A DNA stretch of 64,000 nucleotides from Pseudoalteromonas aliena SW19 (GTDB lineage: Bacteria; Pseudomonadota; Gammaproteobacteria; Enterobacterales; Alteromonadaceae): the NCBI RefSeq assembly GCF_014905615.1, contig NZ_AQGU01000029.1, positions 744,001-808,000 on the forward strand. Reading direction: 5' to 3'. The notes under the pieces are model-generated. The model saw only the letters and a list, made by a program, of their open reading frames with translations, was not told the origin of the DNA and made no database searches. Positions 52,002 to 61,900 of the stretch are shown in pieces. Position numbers and translations under genes: made by a program. Position 1 is the stretch's first letter, and each line of letters begins with the position of its first letter.

Positions 52002-53408
52002 ATGTTCGATACCGTCGTCAAAAGCGTAAACAACCTTTTGTGGGGAGAAGGTCAGGTACTTATTTATATACTCTTGTTTACAGGAATATGGTTTTCAGTA
52101 CGACTAAAAGCAATTCAAATACTTAAATTTAAACATATGTTTAGCCTTTTAAAAGGCAGTAGCAAATGTAAAAAAGACGACATTTCATCATTTCAAGCAT
52201 TGTGTACAGGGCTTTGCGCACGTGTAGGCACAGGTAATTTAGCCGGTGTGGCAGTGGCAATTTCACTTGGTGGCAGCGGAGCTATATTTTGGATGTGGGT
52301 AATAGCCATATTGGGTATGGCTACAGGCTTTGCTGAAAGCGTACTTGGTCAAGTATATAAAGTGCGCGATAGTGGCGGCGAGTTTAGAGGCGGCCCTGCA
52401 TATTATATTCAACAAGGTTTGGGTAGCCGAGCATTCGCAATTGTGTTTGCCGCGTGTTTGTTTTTAGGTTACGGCTTTACGTTTAGCGCAATGCAAACTA
52501 ACACAATTACCGACGCACTTAATTACGCGTTTGAAGTTCCTACATTTTATTCAGGCCTAGTTATTACCGTACTAGCAGGCTCAATTATACTCGGTGGCTT
52601 TAAAGCAATTGCCCGATTTGCAGAGCGTGTTGTGCCAATAATGGGCATTGTGTTTGTACTTGCTGCCGTAATTATTACTATTATAAATTTCACGCAAGTA
52701 CCCGCGATGCTTAAAGATATATTTTTATCGGCGTTTGGTTTACAAGAAGCAGGCGCCGGTGCAATGGGCGCAGCCATTAAAAACGGTATTCAACGTGGTT
52801 TATATTCTAATGAGGCCGGTGCAGGCAGTGTTCCGCATGCTTCAGCAAGTGCCAGCCCAATTCCTAATCACCCTGTTACGCAAGGTTACATACAAATGCT
52901 AGGCGTATTTTTCGATACAATCGTACTGTGTAGCTGTACCGCTGTGATCATTCTATTGGCCGATATAGACATTAGCGGTGAAATGGAAGGCATTCGTTTA
53001 ACACAAAGCGCGATGACCGCTCATTTAGCACAAGGTGGTGTTTATTTTGTCGCAGCCGCTATTACCTTGTTTGCTTTTACATCGGTGGTGGCAAACTACG
53101 CTTATGCAGAGAGCAACTTGCACTTATTTAAGCTCGACAACAAAGTAGGGCGCGGCATTTACACTTTGCTTTATTTATCAATGATGTTGTGGGGCGCATC
53201 GGCCACTTTAAAAGAAGTCTGGGATTTAGCCGATATTGCCTTAGGGTTAATGACAGTGGTTAACGTTATCGCTATTATACTGTTAACGCCGACTATTTTG
53301 TCTGTCACGAGCGATTACCACGCACAAAGAGACAAAGGTTTAGAGCCCGAATTTAAAGTAAAAGATGTAAAAGTACAGGGCAAATGCGAAGACGGCATTT
53401 GGGACTAA
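52002..53408 (+). CDS. Alanine/glycine:cation symporter (AGCS family)
   Basis: A 468-residue inner-membrane protein with about ten helices that imports a neutral amino acid with Na+. Family motifs: GEGQVLIYILLFTGIWFSVR, SSFQALCTGLCARVGTGNLA, VAVAISLGGSGAIFWMW, GGEFRGGPAYYIQQGL, and RGLYSNEAGAGSVPHASASA. The position after Lrp, ornithine cyclodeaminase and ctlX suggests citrulline, ornithine or proline as cargo rather than alanine; this is inference. AAGGA site before the ATG. Confidence 0.93.
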   Translation: MFDTVVKSVNNLLWGEGQVLIYILLFTGIWFSVRLKAIQILKFKHMFSLLKGSSKCKKDDISSFQALCTGLCARVGTGNLAGVAVAISLGGSGAIFWMWVIAILGMATGFAESVLGQVYKVRDSGGEFRGGPAYYIQQGLGSRAFAIVFAACLFLGYGFTFSAMQTNTITDALNYAFEVPTFYSGLVITVLAGSIILGGFKAIARFAERVVPIMGIVFVLAAVIITIINFTQVPAMLKDIFLSAFGLQEAGAGAMGAAIKNGIQRGLYSNEAGAGSVPHASASASPIPNHPVTQGYIQMLGVFFDTIVLCSCTAVIILLADIDISGEMEGIRLTQSAMTAHLAQGGVYFVAAAITLFAFTSVVANYAYAESNLHLFKLDNKVGRGIYTLLYLSMMLWGASATLKEVWDLADIALGLMTVVNVIAIILLTPTILSVTSDYHAQRDKGLEPEFKVKDVKVQGKCEDGIWD

Positions 53409-53427
53409 CTCAAGCACACTTAACTAT

Positions 53428-53463
53428 AAAAAGCGGTTTTATGGCAACATAAAGCCGCTTTTT
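53428..53463 (+). terminator. Terminator after the AGCS symporter
   Basis: AAAAAGCGG-TTTTAT pairs with ATAAAG-CCGCTTTTT with only one G-T position over a 6-nt loop, followed by TATTTTG. Confidence 0.9.
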
Positions 53464-53537
53464 ATTTTGCATAAATATTCACTTTCAGTATTGTGAAAAT
53501 AACTGAAGAAACTAAAATTTAAGGCACAATTTTTTAG

Positions 53538-54551
53538 ATGATCGAGATTAACGCAGGGAAAACAGCGACTAAAATTATTAACGAACAGGGCTTTAAACCT
53601 GAGCTATTTACCTCATTCTTAGGGGCAAGTGGTGGGCCTAAATGGTTTACATTATTTGGCTTAGATAAATATATTTTTGGTGAATTTTTTAAAAACCGCA
53701 CCCAACCACTTAATTTAATTGGCTCATCTGCCGGCGCTTTTCGCTCTGCGTGTTTTGCACAAAACGATCCCGTTGCTGCCATTGAGCGCTTAGCAAAATC
53801 GTATTCGCAAACTAGGTACTCAAGTAATAAACCAACACCAAGTGAAATAACAATAAAAGCGCGCGCATTACTTGAAGATGTTTTTGGCGATAACGGCGTC
53901 ACCGAAATTATAAATAACCCAATATTTAAAGCGCACTTTATTGTAGCAAAATCGAATGGATTCATAGCCAGCGAAAATAAATTAATACAGTTACTGGGTT
54001 TATCAAAAAGTTATATGTTAAACCGCGTTAACCGAAAATTATTAGGCTCACAGTATGAGCGTTTTATATTTGGCCCAGCAACAAGTGACTTATCAATTAC
54101 CGACAGCTACAATTTTAAAACGCAAAACAAAGCGCTTACTCAAAATAATTTAAAAGACGCGTTACTTGCATCGGGTTCAATACCACTTGTTATGCAAGGC
54201 ATAAAAAATATTGCAGGCTCGCCGCAAGGTATGTATCGCGATGGCGGAATAATTGACTACCACTTTGATTTAAAAATTAATAACCCAGGACTTATTTTAT
54301 ATCCGCATTTTAATAGCGAGCCAAAAGCAGGGTGGTTCGATAAAAATTTAAAACGTAAAGTATCACCACTTAATTACGATAACGTAGTGATGATCACTCC
54401 ATCAAAAGAATTTGTAGCGAGCTTACCTTACGGAAAAATTCCAGATAGAAATGACTTTACCGATCTTGATGCAGATACGCGCATTAAATATTGGAATACC
54501 GTTTTTAGTGAAACTGAAAAATTGGCTGAGGCGCGTTTGACAAGAAATTAA
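53538..54551 (+). CDS. Patatin-like phospholipase family protein
   Basis: A 337-residue cytoplasmic hydrolase. The oxyanion loop is FLGASGGPKWFTLFG, the nucleophile elbow LIGSSAGAFRSACF with GSSAG, and the catalytic Asp in MYRDGGIIDYHFD. It differs from the YjjU-type at 48183 and is the second patatin gene of the window. Substrate unknown. Ends at a terminator near 54700. Confidence 0.85.
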   Translation: MIEINAGKTATKIINEQGFKPELFTSFLGASGGPKWFTLFGLDKYIFGEFFKNRTQPLNLIGSSAGAFRSACFAQNDPVAAIERLAKSYSQTRYSSNKPTPSEITIKARALLEDVFGDNGVTEIINNPIFKAHFIVAKSNGFIASENKLIQLLGLSKSYMLNRVNRKLLGSQYERFIFGPATSDLSITDSYNFKTQNKALTQNNLKDALLASGSIPLVMQGIKNIAGSPQGMYRDGGIIDYHFDLKINNPGLILYPHFNSEPKAGWFDKNLKRKVSPLNYDNVVMITPSKEFVASLPYGKIPDRNDFTDLDADTRIKYWNTVFSETEKLAEARLTRN

Positions 54552-54685
54552 ATAACTTAAAGTTTGATATTAAATAGTATTGGTAATTTACACTGAATGA
54601 AAACTTTAGAATTATTGTTCTATAGCAAATTGAGGTGGATATAAAATATGAACTATAACCCCATAAATTACGGTCTGCTATTAAT

Positions 54686-54712
54686 AATAAAAGGGCAGAA
54701 AGCCCTTTTATT
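54686..54712 (+). terminator. Terminator after the patatin gene
   Basis: AATAAAAGGGC / GCCCTTTTATT, an 11-bp stem over a 5-nt loop. Suits the plus strand. Confidence 0.85.
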
Positions 54713-54767
54713 TCAGTGTATTAGTTTAGAAATAAAATTGTCGAAATGATAACCGTTGTACAAATTA

Positions 54768-54786
54768 AGCGCTTTCAGAAAGCGCT
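54768..54786. terminator. Hairpin at the end of the BrnT operon
   Basis: AGCGCTTTC and GAAAGCGCT around one base, with an A/T tract on the plus side. Three bases from the end of the 53-codon ORF, so it may end the minus-strand operon too. Confidence 0.6.
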
Positions 54787-54788
54787 CT

Positions 54789-54950
54789 TTATTTATTTTT
54801 TATTACTTTCTTAAACTGTTTTTTACCAACTAATTCGGGGTTTTCCTCATCTATTTTCGGCTCGTTAGAACTTACTACTACAGTTGACCAGTTAGTCTTG
54901 CCCGTAGATTTATTGCCCTTGATATAATTTTTAGTAATTTTATTTTCCAT
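54789..54950 (-). CDS. Small ORF of the BrnT locus (53 residues)
   Basis: ATG at 54950 with AAGGAT upstream; the product begins ENKITKNYIKGNKSTGKTNW and ends LVGKKQFKKVIKNK. It starts two bases after the stop of the truncated antitoxin, so it is translated with it. The middle (EENPELVGKKQFKK) is faintly like the acidic linker found in BrnA N-terminal regions, but I cannot claim homology. It might be a replacement antitoxin part. Confidence 0.6.
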   Translation of the reverse strand: MENKITKNYIKGNKSTGKTNWSTVVVSSNEPKIDEENPELVGKKQFKKVIKNK

Positions 54951-54952
54951 TA

Positions 54953-55135
54953 TCAATCCTTTGATTTTTTAACTTTCTTGAATTTTTTCAGTTCTTCATC
55001 TGTTAAGAGTGGAGCATCGGGATCATCTTTTGCATTTTCCTCGATCTCACCTTCAGTCATTTTTTTTAGGCGCTCGTAGTCAGTCTTTCCATCTACAGAG
55101 TCATCTTTGTTTCTTTTAATATGAGTTTCTGACAT
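54953..55135 (-). CDS. Truncated BrnA-like antitoxin
   Basis: A 60-residue, very acidic/basic protein. DYERLKKMTEGEIEENAKDD-PDAPLLTDEELKKFKKVKK is the N-terminal, toxin-binding part of BrnA antitoxins. The ribbon-helix-helix domain (normally ending KGYQTRINxxLRxYV), needed for dimerisation and DNA binding, is absent: the frame stops at KKSKD. Located four bases after brnT, the canonical order. Confidence 0.75.
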   Translation of the reverse strand: MSETHIKRNKDDSVDGKTDYERLKKMTEGEIEENAKDDPDAPLLTDEELKKFKKVKKSKD

Positions 55136-55139
55136 AAAT

Positions 55140-55424
55140 TTATCTCGCTTTCATACTTTGATAGACAACACGTTCTTTTTGACTGGCAGTTCTAGCAGAA
55201 ATCATTCGTCTTGAAGTGCCGCTTTTTCTCCATGTATAGACAACCATTAAAACACCGGGCTTAGCTTCTCCAATAACTTGTATCCGCTCTTCACCATAAT
55301 CATTACGGTCATCTATAGCTTCAATTCTTTCATCATCATCAAATATAGTCACAGCATCATTGAAATCGATACCATGCTTATCTATATTTTTACTATTTTT
55401 ATTATCATCCCATTCAAATAACAC
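55140..55424 (-). CDS. brnT: BrnT family toxin (ribonuclease)
   Basis: A 94-residue RelE-fold toxin. FEWDDNKNSKNIDKHGIDFN at the start, then AVTIFDDDERIEAIDDRNDY, GEERIQVIGEAKPGVLMVVY and the active-site ending RMISARTASQKERVVYQ. Matches BrnT over its full length. GTG start with AGGA seven bases upstream. Predicted to inhibit translation by cleaving mRNA when free. Partnered with a short BrnA-like ORF. Confidence 0.9.
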   Translation of the reverse strand: MLFEWDDNKNSKNIDKHGIDFNDAVTIFDDDERIEAIDDRNDYGEERIQVIGEAKPGVLMVVYTWRKSGTSRRMISARTASQKERVVYQSMKAR

Positions 55425-55664
55425 AACTATTTCCTTGTTAGTAAGTAATGATTAAAATCACTAAATTTTATTTTTCTAAAACACATACTGTTTTTATATC
55501 TATAATTTAGACATCTTCATAATTTTCCCATTTTTAGTTTCAATACGCAAATAACAAATATGTTTCAGAAAGTAACTTACCAAAAGTATATTTTTTCTGT
55601 CTAGGTAAAATACTAAGACGCAGCCCATAAATTACGTTATGTTAAATGGTGTGGCTTTTAATAA

Positions 55665-55698
55665 AGCGAGCGTGATTATACAAACCAGCTCGCTTTTA
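55665..55698. terminator. Terminator of the SYLF lipoprotein gene
   Basis: AAAGCGAGC / GCTCGCTTT perfect 9-bp stem over a 16-nt loop. Confidence 0.85.
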
Positions 55699-55715
55699 GG
55701 AGAGTAATTTGGTGG

Positions 55716-56279
55716 TTAATTAAGCTCTGAATCAACCCAAAACTTAGTACCTTTTAATACAGCTTGTAGTGCAAGGCCATTTTCGGTTACAGAATATACA
55801 GTAACCTGATCTGCAATAGCTTCGGCAACTACAGCGCCACCTTTATCACCATATTTAGCTGCAGCATCAGCGTTTCCGCCAAATGCCCAACCATGTTCAA
55901 TAAATCTATTTAATGCAGCTTGGTTATGAAAAACCATTACAACATTAAAATCTTTAACACCTAAACCAAGCCCTAAACCGGCTTCGCCCATATTCATATA
56001 AGTCGATTTACCCGTAAGGTTATTTTTAACTACGCCATAACCGCCACCAAAACTAGCTAAAACCACATTTACGTTAGCGTTATCAAAAACGGCGAAACCA
56101 GCAGAATTAGCAATTTGTTTTTTTACATCAGGTTTTTCAGCGTATAATTTATCTAACGTGTTTGCTTTCATACTTTGTACAAGTGACCGTTTTTCGCTTG
56201 GTGATGCACTACCTGTAGTCGCACAACCAGTTAACGCAACAGTTAAAGCAAGTACGCTTAGTATAATTAGTGTTTTCAT
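55716..56279 (-). CDS. SYLF (YSC84) lipid-binding lipoprotein
   Basis: A 187-residue lipoprotein with lipobox (VALTGC, Cys at about residue 19), so anchored at the membrane. The SYLF domain begins SMKANTLDKLYAEKPDV and contains GFAVFDNANVNVVLASFGGG, YMNMGEAGLGLGLGVKDFNV and the conserved C-terminal KGTKFWVDSEL. SYLF proteins bind phosphoinositides in eukaryotes; the bacterial role is unclear. I use the ATG at 56279, with AAGGA eight bases before; the longer frame lacks support. Confidence 0.9.
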   Translation of the reverse strand: MKTLIILSVLALTVALTGCATTGSASPSEKRSLVQSMKANTLDKLYAEKPDVKKQIANSAGFAVFDNANVNVVLASFGGGYGVVKNNLTGKSTYMNMGEAGLGLGLGVKDFNVVMVFHNQAALNRFIEHGWAFGGNADAAAKYGDKGGAVVAEAIADQVTVYSVTENGLALQAVLKGTKFWVDSELN

Positions 56280-56428
56280 AATGTTTTCCTTAATAAGATA
56301 TAGCAACCAACAACCATAGAATAATCACGGTATTAAAATAATTAGAATTTCACTATGTCCAATACTAGACAGTATCGGACTTTAACGTTATTCTGTAAGT
56401 CTATTATTTAATTGAACATTTATATATT

Positions 56429-57640
56429 ATGCTTGTTGCTTTGGTTGATACGTTAAAACAATTAAGATATCAAATTGCCCATCTAGATGACGGCACTCTA
56501 AATTCAGAATACCCAGAACTTGCATCCTTTATACAGCAAGTTGGCTTGACTGTAACTGAATCTAAGATCGATCTGACATTCTTGTATCAATTTTTATATG
56601 TTTATGGTCGAAAATCAGAAGCCACTTATAGTCGTTTTCGAAATGAGCTTGAACGTTTTTATTTATGGTCGTGGTTAATAGCAAAAAAATCAGTATTTAA
56701 TTTAAAACGTGAAGATATTGAAGCTTACGTTGATTTTATGGTCGAACCCGATAAAGCATGGGCTGCCACTTCAGTGCAATGGCGCTATAAAGATGAGCAA
56801 GGAATTCGTCGCTTAAATCAAAATTGGCGCCCTTTCATGCTTAAAGAATCCATTGCTAGCCAACAAACTTTATCGTCTATGTTTACTGCTCTAAATGTGT
56901 TTTATAAGTTTGCCTTATTGGAAGAAAAAACATTTGCTAACTTTGTCCCTGTTGTTAAAAAAAATAGCCCGTACTTAGTTGTTCAATCTCAAATTCAAAT
57001 TCCAGATACATTGAGCGATATACAATGGGAATATGTTTTTGGCGTAACGCGTGATCTATGTGAGCATAAACCAGATTTAGAACGAAACTTATTTACGCTT
57101 GCCTGTTTAAAAGGCCTTTATTTACGAATTTCAGAATTATCTGAGCGCCCGCAATGGTCGCCGGTGATGTCTCATTTTTGGCAAGATAATGATGGTTTCT
57201 GGTTTTTACGTATTATGGGCAAAGGTAATAAATTACGAGATGTAACCTTAAGTGATGATTTTGTTGAATATTTAAAGCGTTATAGATTATACCGAGGTTT
57301 ACCTGCCCTTCCTCGTGTTGACGAATCAGATCCTCTGGTTCATAAAATTCGCGGTCAAGGTGGTATGACCGTTAGGCAAATTAGGCGTTTGGTTCAGCAA
57401 AGTTTTGATTATGCACAGCAATCATTACTTGATGATGGTTTTAAAGATGATGCTGAACAACTTGGCGCTGCAACTGCACATTGGCTTCGTCATACTGGTG
57501 CCACACATGATGCGCAAACTAGACCACTTAAACATTTATCAGAAGATTTAGGTCATTCTAAAATTGCGACTACCGATCAAATTTATATTCAAACAAATAT
57601 TAAAGAGCGAGCAAAGTCAGGACTTAAAAGGAAAATTTAA
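56429..57640 (+). CDS. Site-specific tyrosine recombinase (integrase)
   Basis: A 403-residue recombinase. The core-binding domain is at about residues 50-175 (RKSEATYSRFRNELERFYLW), and the catalytic domain carries the Arg of YLRISELSE, the Lys of IMGKGNKLRDV, the HxxR of AHWLRHTGATHD, the His of LGHSKIATTDQ and the nucleophile Tyr of QIYIQ. All six catalytic residues seem present. No att repeats or cargo genes were found nearby, so it is not obviously part of a prophage or integron. Stop TAA overlaps the antiporter ATG. Confidence 0.9.
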   Translation: MLVALVDTLKQLRYQIAHLDDGTLNSEYPELASFIQQVGLTVTESKIDLTFLYQFLYVYGRKSEATYSRFRNELERFYLWSWLIAKKSVFNLKREDIEAYVDFMVEPDKAWAATSVQWRYKDEQGIRRLNQNWRPFMLKESIASQQTLSSMFTALNVFYKFALLEEKTFANFVPVVKKNSPYLVVQSQIQIPDTLSDIQWEYVFGVTRDLCEHKPDLERNLFTLACLKGLYLRISELSERPQWSPVMSHFWQDNDGFWFLRIMGKGNKLRDVTLSDDFVEYLKRYRLYRGLPALPRVDESDPLVHKIRGQGGMTVRQIRRLVQQSFDYAQQSLLDDGFKDDAEQLGAATAHWLRHTGATHDAQTRPLKHLSEDLGHSKIATTDQIYIQTNIKERAKSGLKRKI

Positions 57641-58833
57641 TGGAGTATTTAGTAATAGCATTTATAGGCGGACTATTTTTAATTTATTCTTTAACACTTC
57701 GTCAGTTAGAAAAAACCGAAGTAACGGGACCGATGTTTTTTGTTGTTGGCGGAATATGTTTAGCTTTAATGCTACCCAACGAAGGGCATAAAATAAAAGA
57801 AGGCGTTGATCTTTTATTACCATTTATAGAGCTTACGCTAAGTATTTTTTTATTTTCTGATGCAGCTAAATCAAAGTTGAGTGTATTAAGGCATAGTTTT
57901 CAGTATCCTAGTTTACTGTTGTTTGTTGCCCTACCCTTAACTTTGTTACTTGGTATTGCTGTTGCTTTATTTTTCTTTGCTGAGCTTTCACTTATTCAAG
58001 CAGCGTTGCTCGCTATTATTTTAACACCTACCGATGCGGCATTAAGTAAAGGGTTACTAGCAAGTACACAAGTGCCTGAAAAAATACGCGAAGGAATAAA
58101 TACTGAAAGTGGTTTGAACGATGGATTATGCGTACCCATATTTTTAATATTTATATTACTCGCTAAAAATCCTGACTCAGCTATTACCGCAACACAAACA
58201 TTAAGTGTGTTTGGCCGAGAGCTTGGCTTGGCTTTATTAATAGCTATTACAAGTATTGCTGTTTTTATACCGAGTTTAAACTTTGCAATGAAACATCATT
58301 ACTTTGCACAAAATACCAGTCCATTTTTATTACTCGGTTTTGCTATGGCGGTGTTTTCTGTCACTCAGTATTTTCATGGCAGTGGATTTATTGCGGTGTT
58401 TATTACAGGCTTATTATTTGATAAGTTTTCGACCGAAGAAGTTAGAACAGAATTAATTGAAGACTCAGAGCACATCGCAGATTTTACATCGTTAATGATT
58501 TGGTGCTTGTTCGGGTTTGTTTGTGCTTATTTAGTTATTCCTAAATTAAATACTGAAATAATAATTTACGCTTTATTGAGCACAACATTAATTAGAATAA
58601 TTCCGGTTATGTTGTCTCTGCAATTTACAGTGCTGAATATTAAAGAGCGTTTTACATTTGCGTGGTTTGGGCCAAGAGGATTAGCTTCCATTGTTTTTAC
58701 CTTGATGGTGATAGACACACAAATAGAAAATAAATATCAAATTGCGACGATAGCAATGACGACTATTTTGTTTAGTGTATTTATACATGGCATTAGCACT
58801 AAACCTATTGCTGATAGTTTTGCTAAAAAGTAG
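57640..58833 (+). CDS. Na+(K+)/H+ antiporter, CPA1/NhaP-like
   Basis: A 397-residue inner-membrane antiporter with about 12 helices. The ion-binding pair is visible in LTPTDAALSKGLLA, and further helices include GLNDGLCVPIFLIFILLAK and WFGPRGLASIVFTLMVID, typical of the CPA1 family. Exports Na+ or K+ against protons. Starts inside the stop codon of the recombinase gene (TAATG), an unusual partner. Confidence 0.92.
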   Translation: MEYLVIAFIGGLFLIYSLTLRQLEKTEVTGPMFFVVGGICLALMLPNEGHKIKEGVDLLLPFIELTLSIFLFSDAAKSKLSVLRHSFQYPSLLLFVALPLTLLLGIAVALFFFAELSLIQAALLAIILTPTDAALSKGLLASTQVPEKIREGINTESGLNDGLCVPIFLIFILLAKNPDSAITATQTLSVFGRELGLALLIAITSIAVFIPSLNFAMKHHYFAQNTSPFLLLGFAMAVFSVTQYFHGSGFIAVFITGLLFDKFSTEEVRTELIEDSEHIADFTSLMIWCLFGFVCAYLVIPKLNTEIIIYALLSTTLIRIIPVMLSLQFTVLNIKERFTFAWFGPRGLASIVFTLMVIDTQIENKYQIATIAMTTILFSVFIHGISTKPIADSFAKK

Positions 58834-58878
58834 TTTTTAAAACAGTTATTTAAATTAGATAATTAAAATAAAAGATTT

Positions 58879-58935
58879 AAAAAAGGCGTAACGATTACTT
58901 TCATCATTGATGAAGTTAATTGTTACACCTTTTTT
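58879..58935 (-). terminator. Long terminator hairpin of ydiJ
   Basis: AAAAAAGG...CTTCATCA arms pair over about 28 positions with few mismatches and end in a T6 tract on either side. Fits the end of ydiJ on the minus strand and the end of the antiporter gene on the other. Confidence 0.85.
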
Positions 58936-58985
58936 GGTTAAGAACTAATTTAATAAATCTATTTAAGTACTCTTATTTTATAAAG

Positions 58986-61900
58986 TTATTTTAAAGCTTG
59001 AGCTAGTAATTCAATCGGGTGTTTTGGTTTAAACTTTTCAAAGCGTTTAACTTGGCTACGACACGAAAAGCCGGTAGATAAAAGTTGCTCTGGTTTATTT
59101 TTATCTACAATTGGTTTCCAACTCATTTCGTAAAGCGCACGTGAGTTATCTTGATTTTGAGCTTCGTGGCCATAAGTTCCCGCCATTCCACAACAACCTG
59201 TATTTGTTGTTTTTAATGTTAAACCAATATCATTAAAAATTGTTTGCCATACATTTGCGGCTTTTGGCAGTGCAGTTGTTTCAGTACAGTGACTCAATAA
59301 TGTAAATTCGGTGTCTGTATTTTGCTTTGCGCTTAGTAATTTAAACGATTGTGTTTCTAACCACTCATGTGCAAGTTGCACGTTAAATTCACCACGGTTA
59401 TTTTCTAAAATTGTATTATATTCATCGCGATAACACATAACGAGAGACGCATCTAAACCGACTAAGGGCGCATTTATATCATTTAATTTATTTAAAAACT
59501 CAGCAGCATTTTTTGCTGTTACTTTAAACTCATGTAAAAAACCTTTTACGTGCTGAGGTTTACCATTTGGTTTAAATGGTAATAGCATTGGCTTTTTGCC
59601 AAGCTGGGTTATTAAAGTAATAAAACTTTCTACTAGTTCGGCTTCGTAAAAACTCGTAAATGGGTCTTGTACTATTAATACATATTCACTTTGTTGCTCT
59701 GCATTTAATTTATTTAATAAATCAAAATCGAATTTTTGTGCTTTAGTAATACGTTTTGAAAGTGCAGGAATGCTTAACTGTGGTGTATCAACATAACCAA
59801 CCGTTTTTTTAATAACATTGCTTACTAATGATGTTTTAACAATTGGGTTTACTACTTTAGCGAACTTTGCCATTAATGGCGCGCTGTTTTCTATATTGCC
59901 AACAAGGTAATCTTTTAGCGGGCGCGCATAATAACTATGATAATAATTTAAAAAGCGCGAACGAAAAGTGGGTACATCTACTTTTATTGGGCAGGCAGTT
60001 GTACATGCTTTACATGCTAAACACTCATCCATTGACGCTTTTACTTCGTGTGAAAAGTCGTAAATACCTTTTCGTTTTTCGCGGCTGTGAACAAAACGTT
60101 CCCACCAGGTAATTACTTCACCCTTGTTAAGCTGTTTTTCTACTTCTAGTAAATCTACATCTTTTGACTCTTGAAGGCGTAACCATTCGCGCATTAAACT
60201 TGCACGTCCTTTTGGTGAATTACGACGATCGCCAGTCACTTTATACGATGGACACATAGGTGAGTTTTCATCGTAATTAAAGCATATGCCATTACCATTA
60301 CAGGTCATTGCATTGTTAAAACTAGTTTTAACTTCTATTGATATTTGCTTATCGAAGTGCGATCTCTTTTGTCCATCTACACTAACTAGTGAGTCTTCAC
60401 TATCGATAGGGGTGCATATTTTACCAGGGTTAATGCGATTGTTAGGGTCGAAAGCTGTTTTTATTTTACGAAGTTGTGTATATAAATGCTCACCAAAAAA
60501 TTCAGAACTATATTCGCTTCGGTAACCTTTACCGTGTTCACCCCACATTAAACCGCCGTATTTAGCAGTTAATTTTACGACCTGATCGGAGATAGTTCTA
60601 AGTAGTTTTTCTTGCTCTGGGTCACACATATCAAGTGCCGGACGTACGTGTAAAACGCCCGCATCAACATGACCAAACATACCATATTGTAAATTGTGGC
60701 TGTCGAGTAATGCTCTAAATTCGACAATGTAATCGGCTAAGTTTTCAGGTGGTACAGCGGTATCTTCTGCAAAAGCGAGTGGTTTTTGACTGCCTTTTAC
60801 ATTACCTAATAAACCCACTGATTTTTTACGCATTGCGTAAATTTTTAGTATATCGCTTTTATCACTAGTTAACTGATAACCAATAACGCCATTAGTTTGA
60901 TTTGCTACGCATTCGTCTAGAAGCTTACAAAGCGTGTCCACTTTGTCTTTTATATCATCGTTCGATACTGCATTAAACTCGACCATGTTCAGGCCTTGCA
61001 TATCTTTATTTGGTACATCGGTTATTAAGTCCGATACTAAATTCCAGATGATATCTTCACGCGCTAAGTTTAAAACTTTGCTATCAACGGTTTCTACCGA
61101 TGTTGCGCGTGCATCGACTAAAAATGGTGAATGGCGTAATGCTGAGTCGAAACTATCATACTTGATATTTATAAGGGTTTTAAATTCAGCAATAGGTGTG
61201 AGGTTTAATTTAGCTTCTGTAACTATGCCTAATGACCCTTCTGAACCCGTTATTAAGCGGCTCATGTCAAAAGTAAGTAAGTCATCACTTACCACATGCT
61301 CTAGGTCGTACCCAGTTAAAAAGCGATTTAACCGTGGAAACTTAGCTAAAATAGCATCACGTTCATTAATCGAAATATCTAAAACTGTTTTATATAAATT
61401 ACCAATTAGTGAGTCTTGATTAGCTATAATTTGTGCTTTGTCGATATCTATTGGGGAGGTGCACATAGGTGTGCCATCAACTAAATAAGTTGTAAGCCCT
61501 AAAACATGGTCACTTGTTTTTCCGTAAACTAACGAACCTTGCCCCGAAGCGTCAGTACTTATCATGCCACCAATAGTTGCCCTGTTACTGGTAGATAAAT
61601 CAGGTGAGAAGAAAAAGCCATAAGGCTTTAAAAAATCATTAAGTTGGTCTTTTATGACGCCGGTTTGAACGCGTACCCAACCTTCATCAACATTTATTTC
61701 AAGGATTTCGCGCATATAGCGTGACAAATCTACAACAATACCAGGTGTTAACGATTGACCATTAGTGCCTGTTCCACCGCCTCGAGGACCAAAAGTTAAT
61801 GATAAAAATGGGTCGCGAGATGCAGTTTGCAATGCGAGCTGAATATCTTTTTCATTTTTTGGAAAAATAACACCTTGCGGTATTTCCTGGTACACACTGT

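Noticed and set aside
56429..58833. Recombinase considered as evidence of a prophage or genomic island
   Set aside because: No phage genes, tRNA gene or att repeats are seen around it.
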